A stretch of DNA of 64,000 bases from Corynebacterium glyciniphilum AJ 3170 (GTDB lineage Bacteria; Actinomycetota; Actinomycetes; Mycobacteriales; Mycobacteriaceae), in contig NZ_VDYZ01000006.1 in NCBI RefSeq assembly GCF_007673095.1, positions 124,001 through 188,000 of the forward strand. Direction: 5' to 3'. The stretch's first letter is position 1. Each line of letters begins with the position of its first letter. A program made the translations under genes and the position numbers. Positions 1 through 8,401 of the stretch are shown here, in pieces. A model generated the notes under the pieces. The model had not been told where the DNA came from and did not search any database. It saw only the letters and a list, made by a program, of their open reading frames with translations.

Positions 1-981
1 GTTGTAGGATTTCCCATTGACGAAGGGGTCCTAGATTTTCAGAGTTTATACAATCAGGCTATCGTCAGCCCCGCATACCAAGTATGGAATATAGAGGATA
101 ATTCTTCAATATATCCAGAATTCCTTTTGCGATTCCTCCGATCCGATACCGCACTTACCTACTACTCCGCCAAACTTCGCAGTTCTACCGCACGCCGACG
201 ATCACTCAATCGTGGAGATTTCCTAAATCTTCCTGTCCCCCTCCCTCCCCTGTCGGAGCAGCGGCGGATTGCCGAGATCCTCGACAGAAAAGTCGGGCTC
301 ATGGAAAAATCTTGCCAGCTAGACAACGAGATCGAAGAACTCACTGGAAGCATATTCGACAGAATGTTTCCTGCGAGAACTTTTCCGCACATTCACTTTC
401 GGGACATAATTCAGCGAATCGATAGCGGGACGAGCCCAAAATGTGATAGCCAGCCAGCAAGACCAGGACAGTGGGGAGTACTCAAGCTTAGCGCCGTGAC
501 CTCTGGAAAATATATCCCTGAAGAGAATAAACTATTCCAAGGGATCATTGAACCCTTGAGGAAGAATGAAGTCCATTCTGGAGACCTACTAATGACGAGG
601 AAGAACACACCGGAACTTGTCGGGGCAGCATGCCTAGTCGAAGAAGAACACCCAAATCTCCTTATTCCCGATCTGATATATAGAATTGTTCCCGACTATG
701 AGAAAGTACGCCCCTCCTACCTCCAGAAGCTCCTGATGCGGCCGGCTATGCGCCAGAGAATTCGAGCAATCTCAGGCGGATCCTCCCAAAGCATGTCGAA
801 CATATCAAAATCTCGCCTTCAGGAAGTAAGTATTCCGCTCCCTCCACTTGCTCTGCAGATAGAGTTCGACAAAATCAGAGAGAAACTGATGGCGTACCAA
901 GAACGTGTAACGACCAGATCTGACTCTCTGAACAGTATGTTTACCGCAATTCAGTCCCGGGCTTTCCGCGGGGAGCTCTGA
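1..981 (+). CDS. hsdS: Type I restriction-modification specificity subunit HsdS, 5' truncated by window edge
   Basis: The specificity subunit would select the DNA target for an HsdM methylase (presumably left of the window) and for the HsdR at 2764-6135. The frame is open from base 1, so the N-terminus is missing; 326 residues are visible. The conserved linker PLPPLSEQRRIAEILD near residue 80 and a second IPLPPLALQ linker near residue 278 bracket one complete target-recognition domain (about 110-265). This is the usual HsdS plan of two TRDs separated by helical spacers. Base use is visibly AT-richer than the neighbours, and rare-looking codons such as ATA and AGA are common, which suggests recent transfer. 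Sure of the family; the recognition sequence cannot be inferred. Confidence 0.9.
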   Translation, partial: VVGFPIDEGVLDFQSLYNQAIVSPAYQVWNIEDNSSIYPEFLLRFLRSDTALTYYSAKLRSSTARRRSLNRGDFLNLPVPLPPLSEQRRIAEILDRKVGLMEKSCQLDNEIEELTGSIFDRMFPARTFPHIHFRDIIQRIDSGTSPKCDSQPARPGQWGVLKLSAVTSGKYIPEENKLFQGIIEPLRKNEVHSGDLLMTRKNTPELVGAACLVEEEHPNLLIPDLIYRIVPDYEKVRPSYLQKLLMRPAMRQRIRAISGGSSQSMSNISKSRLQEVSIPLPPLALQIEFDKIREKLMAYQERVTTRSDSLNSMFTAIQSRAFRGEL

Positions 982-986
982 CCAAG

Positions 987-1506
987 ATGCTCACCTACGA
1001 CAGATTCATGCTGCCTGTGCTCCGCATCTTGGCCAACAGGCCCTTCCTCCGCAACTTCTCGAGGCCAACGTCCCACCTTAGACCCCGTCGAACAGATCGA
1101 CGACGGCATCCAATGCCTTAATTCCACCATCGCCGATGAAATTCTCTCCAGGTTCCACAACAACGCCCCGTCTTTCTTCAAAGAGGCATTCCCCAAACTT
1201 CTCATCGCCCTTGGCCTCAGCAGAATCTACGTCCAGGCGAAACGCTACGCACCAGACAATCCAGTCAGCAGGCCGGCAATCCAGGCATTCGTCGGCACCC
1301 TGCAGGGTGCCCAAGCCCACCAAGGAGTTTTTCTCACGACTGGACGGTTCACTGCCGGAGCCCGCGACTACGCCGAAGCCATCCAGTCGCGGGTGATCCT
1401 CATCGACGGATCACGGCTCACCAACCTCATGATCCAGTACGGCGTCGGCGTCCAGGTCGAACGCACCATCTCCATCGTCAAGGTCGACGAAGAATTCTTC
1501 GAGTAG
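987..1506 (+). pseudogene. mrr: Remnant of an Mrr-family type IV restriction endonuclease
   Basis: Two pieces in different frames match Mrr. From 987 the peptide MLTYDRFMLPVLRILANR resembles the Mrr N-terminus, but its frame ends at 1121. From 1084 to the stop at 1504-1506 another frame reads PVEQIDDGIQCLNSTIADEI, then IYVQAKRYAPDN and RPAIQAFVGTLQGAQAHQGV, typical of the Mrr C-terminal nuclease domain. Most of the N-terminal winged-helix region is missing. The stretch that normally holds the conserved GGIDG aspartate between the LIALGL and IYVQAKRY motifs is deleted, leaving only the QAK lysine. With both a frameshift and loss of a catalytic carboxylate the gene should be inactive. It sits 5 bp after hsdS, so it was probably once co-transcribed with the RM genes. 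Confidence 0.8.
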
Positions 1507-1509
1507 TCC

Positions 1510-2124
1510 CTAGCCCGGCAGAGCAATCACCTGGAGCCTACCTGCGACATATCGAGAAAACTCCTGACACCCGGCAGCGCGTAATTTAGCCGGAAGATTG
1601 AAAGGCTTCCTCTTTCCTGCCCAGTACCGATATTGACAGAGAATCACTGTATCGATCATTTCCGGCGCGGATTCAGCCGCAAGCGTCAAGAACTCGTCGG
1701 CAGTCATCACATCATACGGGCAATCATCCGGGTCGTCGTAGATCTTCGTAAAGTCTTTGATGTTGTCAGTAACAACAACTCCGATACCGGCATGCACAGC
1801 CGCATCGTGCACGTGGGCATCGTAGGGATCTATCACATTCACCGAATCATCATGGGCGAATCCACTTATTCTCGCTTCTTTCCCCATGCTCGTCTCGAGC
1901 CGATCCCTCAATGATTCAACGCGACTGCTGTCGACATGTGTCCCGTATTTATCAATAAACCTTCGACGCCGATGATACCCCGCTTCATTGAAGATGTCTT
2001 CGGTCCAGCGGAACGACCAACTACCCAGTGACATACTGGCTAGAAGACCGAACCAGCTATGAAGAGTCTCCGAAACCCAGATGTTCGCGTCAGGAAGAAC
2101 AGAGTTCGGATTCACCACAGCCAT
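1510..2124 (-). CDS. PIN-domain ribonuclease toxin (VapC-like)
   Basis: Likely RNase toxin of a type II toxin-antitoxin pair. The 204-residue product has the PIN acidic residues: D12 in LPDANIW, a glutamate near 42-47, D102 in DPYDAHVHDAAV and D120 in VVVTDN. It is longer than classical VapC (about 130 aa), with a C-terminal extension after residue 145. The ATG at 2122-2124 lies 26 bp downstream of the antitoxin stop and has only a weak ribosome site, so translation is probably coupled to the upstream gene. The pair is inserted on the strand opposite to hsdS and hsdR. The PIN fold is well supported; the RNA target is unknown. Confidence 0.85.
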   Translation of the reverse strand: MAVVNPNSVLPDANIWVSETLHSWFGLLASMSLGSWSFRWTEDIFNEAGYHRRRRFIDKYGTHVDSSRVESLRDRLETSMGKEARISGFAHDDSVNVIDPYDAHVHDAAVHAGIGVVVTDNIKDFTKIYDDPDDCPYDVMTADEFLTLAAESAPEMIDTVILCQYRYWAGKRKPFNLPAKLRAAGCQEFSRYVAGRLQVIALPG

Positions 2125-2150
2125 ACCGTGAGGATACCAGTCAGGGCCAC

Positions 2151-2579
2151 CTAGTTTTCGTTTTTCACCTCATCGTCGAAGTCCATGACGTCAAACACCG
2201 CCTGCAGTCTCTCCTGCTTGAGTGCATCACGGTACGCCAACACATCCCGCGACAGCAGTCGGTGATGAGAACCGACCTTGTGCGCGGCGATCCGTCCCTC
2301 CCGGACGTGTTTCATCAGCGTCGGCCTCGACATACCGAGCATCGAAGCAGCGGTCGTGGTGGTCACTTCACGTGGCAACGTCGAGACGGAGATCGGAAGA
2401 TCCTCCTTGATCGCTCTGAGTACCGCCCGGAATATCCCGTTGACCGGCGCGGGGAGGCCACGTCCGTCCGCCGTGGCGAACTCCTGGGCATCTCCACCGT
2501 GTTCAGTGATGAACTCCTCTATCACCTGCCGCTCGCCGGGTTCGAGCATGATCGTCTGGTTCTCTGCGGTGACAGTCAC
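2151..2579 (-). CDS. HTH (excisionase/MerR-type) antitoxin partner of the PIN toxin
   Basis: A 142-residue DNA-binding protein. The central segment EVTTTTAASMLGMSRPTLMK, followed by HVREGRIAAHKVGSHHRLLS, is the excisionase-type winged HTH (about residues 70-118). The acidic C-terminus (VFDVMDFDDEVKNEN) is what would be expected to wrap a PIN toxin. The start is GTG at 2577-2579, preceded by a good AAGGGG ribosome site. Gene order (antitoxin first, then toxin, short gap) fits a type II TA operon that represses itself. Such HTH-plus-PIN pairs are common in actinobacteria; this pairing is inferred from context. Confidence 0.8.
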   Translation of the reverse strand: MTVTAENQTIMLEPGERQVIEEFITEHGGDAQEFATADGRGLPAPVNGIFRAVLRAIKEDLPISVSTLPREVTTTTAASMLGMSRPTLMKHVREGRIAAHKVGSHHRLLSRDVLAYRDALKQERLQAVFDVMDFDDEVKNEN

Positions 2580-2693
2580 AGCACACCCCTTTCATATCCG
2601 ACGATCCCCGACACTCCGCCGGACACCGACCACTGCGGTTCACCCGTCACATTAACGCTTTACACTTACAACCGCAAGGCCCCCTCCGATGCC

Positions 2694-2740
2694 GCGTCCC
2701 GCGGACGCACGACTGTTACCCTGAACCAAGCAAACGTTCA
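2694..2740 (+). promoter_or_regulatory. Candidate hsdR promoter/operator region with two inverted repeats
   Basis: Upstream of the hsdR GTG are GCGTCC-CGC-GGACGC (2694-2708) and TGAAC-N9-GTTCA (2722-2726 and 2736-2740), with a possible -10 TACCCT at 2717-2722 between them. The position fits an operator for hsdR or for the divergently transcribed TA antitoxin (start 2579). Binding protein unknown; weak evidence. Confidence 0.35.
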
Positions 2741-2763
2741 GCACAGCAGGAGACGACCACCGC

Positions 2764-5700
2764 GTGAGCAACTTCGACTTCATCCGGGCCGAATGGCCCC
2801 AGATCTTCGAGTCCTGCGTCAAAGCCGAGGCCAACCACAAGAACGACCCCCGCGCCGCCTGCTTCTACGCCCGCCGCTCCGCCGAGCTCGTCACCGACCA
2901 CATCTACGACATCGCGGACCTGCCACCCGCCCACGACCGGTCGTTCATCACCCTGCTCAACGCCCCCGCCTTCCGCGGCACCGTCGAGAAGAAGATCCTC
3001 GACAAGCTCCACGTCCTGCGCAAGGTCGGCAACGACGCCGTCCACGATGACCGTCCCGTCCGCCACTCCACCGGCATCCAGCTGCTCAACGAGCTCTTCC
3101 ACGTGGTCATCTGGGCGGCACAGCGCTACTCGACTGCACCGGACACCGTCCCGGTCAACCAGCAGTTCGACCCTGCCCGCGCGGACCAGGTCGCCCCCGT
3201 CCCGCGTGAGAAGGTCGCGGCACAGCTCCAGAAGTACCGCGCCCTCGACGCCAAGCGCGCCAAAGCCCTCGCCGACCGTGAGGAGGAACTCGAACAACTC
3301 CAGGAGACCGCGGAGCAACAGGAAGCGGAGATCCGCCGACTCCGCGAAGCCGTCGCCGAGGCGCAGCAGGCCCGTCAGACCGCGGATACCCACGACTACC
3401 GGGAGTCCGAGACCCGCGACGTCCTCATCGACGTCCTGCTCCGCGAAGCCGGCTGGGACCCGGACACTCCCCGCACCCGCGAGTACCCGGTACGCGGCAT
3501 GCCCAGCGCCAGCGGCGAGGGCCGCGTCGACTACGTCCTCTGGGGCGCCGACGGGCGCCCCCTCGGCCTCGTCGAGGCCAAGCGCACCGGACGCAGCGCC
3601 GCCGAAGGTCAGCAGCAGGCCAAGCTCTACGCAGACTGTCTCGAGGCGGAGACCGGCCAACGCCCCGTCATCTTCTACTCGAACGGCATCGAGACATTCC
3701 TCTGGGACGACGCCTCCGGCTACCCGCCACGGCCCACCCAGGGGTTCTTCACCGCCGATGAACTCGGACTGATGATCCGGCGCCGTCACACCCGTCGCCC
3801 GCTGGCCGCCGAGCCGGTCAACGACGACATCGCCGGCCGCTACTACCAGACCACCGCGATCAAGGCCGTCGGCCAGGCCTTCGACAACCGTCGCCGCTCC
3901 GCCCTCCTGGTCATGGCCACCGGTTCCGGCAAGACCCGCACCACCATCGCCACGGTCGACCAGCTGATGAAGGCGAACTGGGTGAAACGTGTCCTCTTCC
4001 TCGCCGACCGCACCGCGCTGGTCACCCAGGGTGCGAATGCCTTCAAGGCCCACCTGCCGGACGCGCCGGTGGTCAATCTGCTCAATGACCGGGATAACGA
4101 CGGCCGGGTTTTCCTCTCCACCTACCCGACGATGATGAACCTCATCGAACAGCAGCGTTTCGGTCCCGGTTTCTTCGACCTCATCGTCGTCGACGAGGCC
4201 CACCGCTCCGTCTACGCCAAGTACGGGTTCATCTTCGACTACTTCGACGCCCTGCTGCTCGGCCTGACGGCCACTCCGAAGGACCAGATCGACCACAACA
4301 CCTACCGGCTGTTCGACCTGCCGGACGGGGAACCCACCCACGCCTACACCCTCGACGAGGCCGTGGCCGACGGCTTCCTCGTCCCCGCACGCGGTATCAG
4401 CGTGTCGACCACCTACCTGCGCGAGGGCATCCGCTACGACGACCTGACCGACGAGGAACGTGCCGAATGGGACCTGAAGGACTGGGGCGACGACACCCCG
4501 GACGAGGTCACGAGCGGGGAGCTGAACAAGTACCTGTTCAACACGGACACCGTGGACAAGGTGCTCAAACGGCTCATGGAGGAGGGGCACCGGGTGGACG
4601 ACGGTGAGCGCCTGGCCAAGACCATCGTCTTCGCCAAGAACCAGCGCCACGCCGAGTTCATCGCCCGGCGTTTCGCCGTCGGTTGGCCGGAGCTCGGTCC
4701 TGACTTCGCCCGGGTGGTCACGCACAGCACCGACTACGCGCAGACGCTCATCGATGACTTCTCCGTCGCGGACCGCGCACCGCACATCGCGGTGAGTGTC
4801 GACATGCTCGACACCGGCATCGACGTCCCCGAGGTCGCGAACCTGGTCTTCTTCAAGGACGTCCACTCCGAGACGAAGTTCTGGCAGATGATCGGCCGCG
4901 GCACCCGCCTGTGCCCGGACCTCTTCGGCTCCGGCCGTGACAAGGAGGACTTCCGCGTCTTCGACTTCTGCGGCAACCTGGAGTACTTCAACCAGGACCT
5001 GCCCACCGCCCGGGACTCCACACCGCGGTCGTTGACCCAGCGCATCACCGACCAGCGCATCAGTCTGCTCCGGGAGCTCGACACGTCACACACCGATCCG
5101 GACCTCCGTGAGAGCACCGCCAGAGAGCTCCACTCCTTCTTCAACGGGATGAACCCGGACAACATCATCGTCCGACCGCACCGCCGTGCAGTAGAGCGCT
5201 TCAGCTCCGCAGACCTCTGGTCATCGGAGTTGTCCGACAAAGACTCCGACAGCGCGCTCACCATCACCCGCCTTCCGAGCGGTGGGGGAGTCGCGGGGGA
5301 CAAGGACACCGACGCGAAACGGTTCGACCAGCTCATCCTGAATCTCCAGCTGGCCCGACTCACCGGCGACGCCAGGGCCGTCACCCGGTTCAGCGACACC
5401 GTCCGGGCCATCGCCGAGGACCTGCTGACCCGCACCACCATCCCCCTGGTGAAGGAGCAGGCCTCCTTACTCGAGGCCGTCGCCGGGGACGACTGGTGGG
5501 TGGACGTCACCCCGTCGATGCTGGAGGTCGCGCGTGTGCGTCTGCGCGCCCTCGTACGCCTCATCGACAAGACAACGCGGAATCCGGTGTACACCGAATT
5601 CAGCGACGAGATCTCGGAGTCCGCCGACGTCATGATCGGCCACACGACGCCGGGGTTCAATGTCGAACGTTTCCGGAACAGGGCCCGGGCCTACCTGCTG

Positions 5701-6135
5701 GAGCACTCCGACAGCATCGTGCTGCAGCGTCTCCAGCGAGGCAGCCAGCTCACCGCGTCCGACCTCGACGCACTGGAGACCATGCTGGTGGACGCAGGTG
5801 GTGACCGCGAGGATATTGCCCGCATCGCCGACGACGCCGGCGGACTCGGACTGTTCATCCGCTCCCTCGTAGGTCTTGACCGCGCCGCCGCAAAGGAGGC
5901 GTTCGGGGAGTTCCTCACCGACACCCATTTCAACGTCGAGCAGGTGCGGTTCATCGACACCATCATCGACGAACTCGCCGTCAACGGCGTCGTGGAGCGG
6001 GGGCGGCTCTTCGAGTCACCCTTCGTGGACATAACCCCGAACCCGTTGTCGATCTTCAAGCCTGCGGAGCTCAGTCAGATCGGCAGCATCCTCGATGATG
6101 TCCGGGCCACCGCCGAGCCCGGCGGCGCGGCATAG
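2764..6135 (+). CDS. hsdR: Type I restriction enzyme R subunit HsdR with N-terminal DUF4145
   Basis: ATP-dependent DNA translocase and endonuclease subunit of the type I RM complex; 1123 residues. Domains in order: DUF4145 (about 10-125, AACFYARRSAELVTDHIYD), a Glu-rich coiled coil (about 140-205), an HSDR_N-type PD-(D/E)XK nuclease with D256 (RVDYVLW) and E271-A-K273 (LVEAKRTG), then an SF2 helicase core with Walker A ATGSGKT (385-391), DEAH (477-480) and GLTATP, and a C-terminal EcoEI-R-like region. The start is GTG at 2764 with AGGAGA upstream. All catalytic motifs are present, so the protein looks functional. It is separated from hsdS by the mrr remnant and the TA pair, unlike a compact hsdRMS operon. 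No hsdM lies inside the window. Confidence 0.95.
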   Translation: MSNFDFIRAEWPQIFESCVKAEANHKNDPRAACFYARRSAELVTDHIYDIADLPPAHDRSFITLLNAPAFRGTVEKKILDKLHVLRKVGNDAVHDDRPVRHSTGIQLLNELFHVVIWAAQRYSTAPDTVPVNQQFDPARADQVAPVPREKVAAQLQKYRALDAKRAKALADREEELEQLQETAEQQEAEIRRLREAVAEAQQARQTADTHDYRESETRDVLIDVLLREAGWDPDTPRTREYPVRGMPSASGEGRVDYVLWGADGRPLGLVEAKRTGRSAAEGQQQAKLYADCLEAETGQRPVIFYSNGIETFLWDDASGYPPRPTQGFFTADELGLMIRRRHTRRPLAAEPVNDDIAGRYYQTTAIKAVGQAFDNRRRSALLVMATGSGKTRTTIATVDQLMKANWVKRVLFLADRTALVTQGANAFKAHLPDAPVVNLLNDRDNDGRVFLSTYPTMMNLIEQQRFGPGFFDLIVVDEAHRSVYAKYGFIFDYFDALLLGLTATPKDQIDHNTYRLFDLPDGEPTHAYTLDEAVADGFLVPARGISVSTTYLREGIRYDDLTDEERAEWDLKDWGDDTPDEVTSGELNKYLFNTDTVDKVLKRLMEEGHRVDDGERLAKTIVFAKNQRHAEFIARRFAVGWPELGPDFARVVTHSTDYAQTLIDDFSVADRAPHIAVSVDMLDTGIDVPEVANLVFFKDVHSETKFWQMIGRGTRLCPDLFGSGRDKEDFRVFDFCGNLEYFNQDLPTARDSTPRSLTQRITDQRISLLRELDTSHTDPDLRESTARELHSFFNGMNPDNIIVRPHRRAVERFSSADLWSSELSDKDSDSALTITRLPSGGGVAGDKDTDAKRFDQLILNLQLARLTGDARAVTRFSDTVRAIAEDLLTRTTIPLVKEQASLLEAVAGDDWWVDVTPSMLEVARVRLRALVRLIDKTTRNPVYTEFSDEISESADVMIGHTTPGFNVERFRNRARAYLLEHSDSIVLQRLQRGSQLTASDLDALETMLVDAGGDREDIARIADDAGGLGLFIRSLVGLDRAAAKEAFGEFLTDTHFNVEQVRFIDTIIDELAVNGVVERGRLFESPFVDITPNPLSIFKPAELSQIGSILDDVRATAEPGGAA

Positions 6136-6339
6136 CCGCGGCATGGTCTACGACGCCGCGAGCCGCAGTATCGTCCGGAGCATCCGCACCGACATCACAC
6201 CGGACGCCGTGGTCGTCATCGCAGCGGTGGCGAAGTTGTCCACAGCCCCTCCGCAGGTGTGTTCCATTCGCTAAGGTTGTGCACAAGGCTTTCCCCGGGG
6301 GACGGAGGAGAGCAGGGGACACTTCCATTGGGGGATTTC

Positions 6340-6948
6340 ATGACCGCACCATCTGTCACACCGTCGGACGCCGAACTGCTGCGCCGGCACCTCGCCGGCT
6401 GCACAACGTCCTTCACCGACCTGATGGGTCGGCATTCCGGGCTTCTGGGATGGGCGCTGCACCAGGCGGGAGTTCCTGTCGAGGACCGCCAGGACGTCCT
6501 GCAGGACGGACTGCTCAAGATCCACCGGACGGCGGGCACGTTCCGCGGTGCGGACTCGGCCGCGTCCTGGTTGCACACCATCATGCGTAACACGGCGTTG
6601 ACCCACCTGCGCGACAGCAGACGCCGGAACGACGAACTGGCCCGGGCGGTGGACCTGGGGGAGAGGCTGCGCTACCTACCGGACAGCCGCACCGTGGATG
6701 CCGGACGAATGGTGCACCGCATCCTGCTCCACGAGGCAGTCAACGAACTTCACCCTGGCCTGCGCGACGTGATCGTGCTCACCGACATGCAGGACTGGTC
6801 GCTGCGTGACACGGCGAACCACCTGGGCATTCCCACCGGGACGGTGAAGTCCCGTCGGGCACGGGCTCATAGTCACCTACGCGCGCGCCTTGCAGAGGCC
6901 GGGGTGGCACCTGCGGTGTCCGGTGCGTCGCTAGAATCGTCGGCATGA
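6340..6948 (+). CDS. sigM: ECF-type RNA polymerase sigma factor SigM
   Basis: Extracytoplasmic-function sigma factor, 202 residues. Region 2 is at about residues 25-95 ([38 protein letters not shown]) and region 4 at about 125-185 ([20 protein letters not shown]). In Corynebacteriales sigM sits immediately before trxB-trxA and responds to disulfide/oxidative stress; the same order here supports the name. The ATG at 6340 has GGGGGA 5 bp upstream; the frame is open further upstream but without a better start. Its stop overlaps the trxB start as ATGA. No anti-sigma gene is apparent next to it. Confidence 0.9.
   Translation: MTAPSVTPSDAELLRRHLAGCTTSFTDLMGRHSGLLGWALHQAGVPVEDRQDVLQDGLLKIHRTAGTFRGADSAASWLHTIMRNTALTHLRDSRRRNDELARAVDLGERLRYLPDSRTVDAGRMVHRILLHEAVNELHPGLRDVIVLTDMQDWSLRDTANHLGIPTGTVKSRRARAHSHLRARLAEAGVAPAVSGASLESSA
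6932..6944 (+). promoter_or_regulatory. Predicted leaderless promoter of trxB (-10 TAGAAT)
   Basis: TAGAAT at 6932-6937 ends exactly 7 nt before the trxB ATG at 6945, inside the end of sigM. The spacing would put the transcript start at or next to the A of ATG, so trxB can probably be transcribed without sigM and without a 5' leader. Confidence 0.5.
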
Positions 6949-7880
6949 GTGATTCCACCCCGTCTGTGCATGACGTCGTCATCATCGGTTCCGGCCCCGC
7001 CGGTTACACCGCCGCCATCTACGCCGCCCGCGCGGAGCTCAAGCCCCTGGTCTTCGAGGGCATGGACTTCGGTGGCCTGCTGATGCAGACCACCGAGGTC
7101 GAGAACTTCCCCGGCTTCCCGCAGTCCATCATGGGGCCGGCGCTCATGGACGATATGCGCAACCAGGCCGAACGCTTCGGCGCCGACCTCCGCATGGAGG
7201 ATGTCGTACGGGTCGAGTTGGACGGTGAGCTGAAGAAGGTCTTCACCGACGAGGAGGAATTCCACGCCCGCACCGTCATCCTCGCCACGGGTGCGGAGCC
7301 GCGGTATCTCGGTGTTCCGGGCGAGGAGGCCCTGCTGGGCCACGGCGTCTCCGCGTGCGCGACCTGCGACGGCTTCTTCTTCAAGGAGAAGCAGATCGCC
7401 GTGATCGGTGGCGGCGACTCCGCCATGGAGGAGGCCGACTTCCTGACGAAGTTCGGGGACCGGGTGACGATCATCCACCGCCGTGACGAGTTCCGTGCCT
7501 CGGCCATCATGGAGGAGCGGGCACGCAACAACCCGAAGATCGACATGGTCATGAACTCCCGGGTGGTCGAGGTGCTCGGTGACGGCAGTGTCCAGGCACT
7601 CAAGCTCGAGGACACCGTCACCGGCGAGACCCGCGAGGTTCCGATGGACGCGATGTTCGTCGCCATCGGCCATGACCCCCGCATCGCCGTGTTCGAGGGG
7701 CAGGTCGACCTTCAGGACAACGGTTACGTCAAGGTGGACGAGCCGTCGACGAAGACCTCCGTCCCGGGAGTATTCGCTGCCGGTGACCTGGTCGATTCCC
7801 ACTATCAGCAGGCGATCACCGCCGCCGGGTCCGGGTGCCGCGCTGCGTTGGACGCTGAAGGTTATCTGGCCGCTCTCTGA
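6945..7880 (+). CDS. trxB: Thioredoxin reductase
   Basis: Flavoenzyme that passes NADPH electrons through FAD and a redox disulfide to thioredoxin. At 311 residues it has normal length. The FAD-binding [16 protein letters not shown] is near the N-terminus, the redox CATC pair is C138/C141, the NADPH-binding [10 protein letters not shown] follows at about 160, and the C-terminal FAD motif [10 protein letters not shown] is near residue 275. It overlaps sigM by 4 bp and is followed by trxA 143 bp downstream, giving a compact disulfide-reduction operon. Confidence 0.97.
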   Translation: MSDSTPSVHDVVIIGSGPAGYTAAIYAARAELKPLVFEGMDFGGLLMQTTEVENFPGFPQSIMGPALMDDMRNQAERFGADLRMEDVVRVELDGELKKVFTDEEEFHARTVILATGAEPRYLGVPGEEALLGHGVSACATCDGFFFKEKQIAVIGGGDSAMEEADFLTKFGDRVTIIHRRDEFRASAIMEERARNNPKIDMVMNSRVVEVLGDGSVQALKLEDTVTGETREVPMDAMFVAIGHDPRIAVFEGQVDLQDNGYVKVDEPSTKTSVPGVFAAGDLVDSHYQQAITAAGSGCRAALDAEGYLAAL

Positions 7881-8023
7881 GGGCCAGCGGAGTCGGGCTT
7901 ATCCGGATCGTGACCCTACCGTGACCGCTCCGTGACTGTTCAGCGCATGTTTCCGTGCTCCTACTCCCGCGGGTATTGTGGTGTGGACACTCTTGCTCCC
8001 ATCACCCTCAGGAGATTTCACCT

Positions 8024-8353
8024 ATGTCCGACCCCGTGACCGTCACCCAGGACACGTTCCGCAGCACCGTCATCGAGTCGGACATCCCCGTCCTGGTGGA
8101 CTTCTGGGCCGGGTGGTGTCAGCCCTGTCTCCAGATGGAACCGGCTCTCGAGAACATCGCCGCCGCATACGACGGTTCAGTGACCGTGGCCAAGGTCAAC
8201 GTCGAGGAGGAGCGAGGACTCGCTTCGATGTTCCAGGTCATGTCCATCCCGGCACTCTTCATCTTCCACGGCGGAAAGAAGGTCGTGGAACTTCACGGAC
8301 GTCAGTCCGAAGCCGACCTGTCCGCCAGTCTCGATTCCCTCATCTCGGCGTGA
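8024..8353 (+). CDS. trxA: Thioredoxin with CQPC active site
   Basis: Small cytoplasmic disulfide reductase, 109 residues, the normal thioredoxin size. The fold is recognisable from VLVDFWAGWC, KVNVEEERGLASMFQV and the cis-proline motif SIPALFIF. The active site is C32-Q-P-C35 instead of the canonical CGPC; the residue between the cysteines tunes redox potential. The ATG at 8024 is preceded by a strong CAGGAGA site at 8 nt spacing. Next to trxB, so it is probably the reductase's main substrate. Confidence 0.95.
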   Translation: MSDPVTVTQDTFRSTVIESDIPVLVDFWAGWCQPCLQMEPALENIAAAYDGSVTVAKVNVEEERGLASMFQVMSIPALFIFHGGKKVVELHGRQSEADLSASLDSLISA

Positions 8354-8401
8354 TCTCTTCCCCTGACCATCAACGACCTGTGACGGAAACGAGAGGATAA
8401 C

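Noticed and set aside
2028..3050. 340-codon plus-strand frame through the TA region into hsdR
   Set aside because: Antisense to the antitoxin and out of frame with hsdR; Arg/Pro-rich composition typical of a shadow frame.
2716..4866. Long open frame (over 700 codons) on the minus strand across hsdR
   Set aside because: It is antisense to a fully motif-supported hsdR and has the Val/Gly/Asp-rich composition typical of a frame opposite high-GC coding sequence; no recognisable domain.
6143..6274. 44-codon frame after hsdR (starting MVYDAASRSIVRS)
   Set aside because: No ribosome site, no recognised family, and it ends in the sigM promoter region; could be chance. Mentioned in the island finding but not called a gene.
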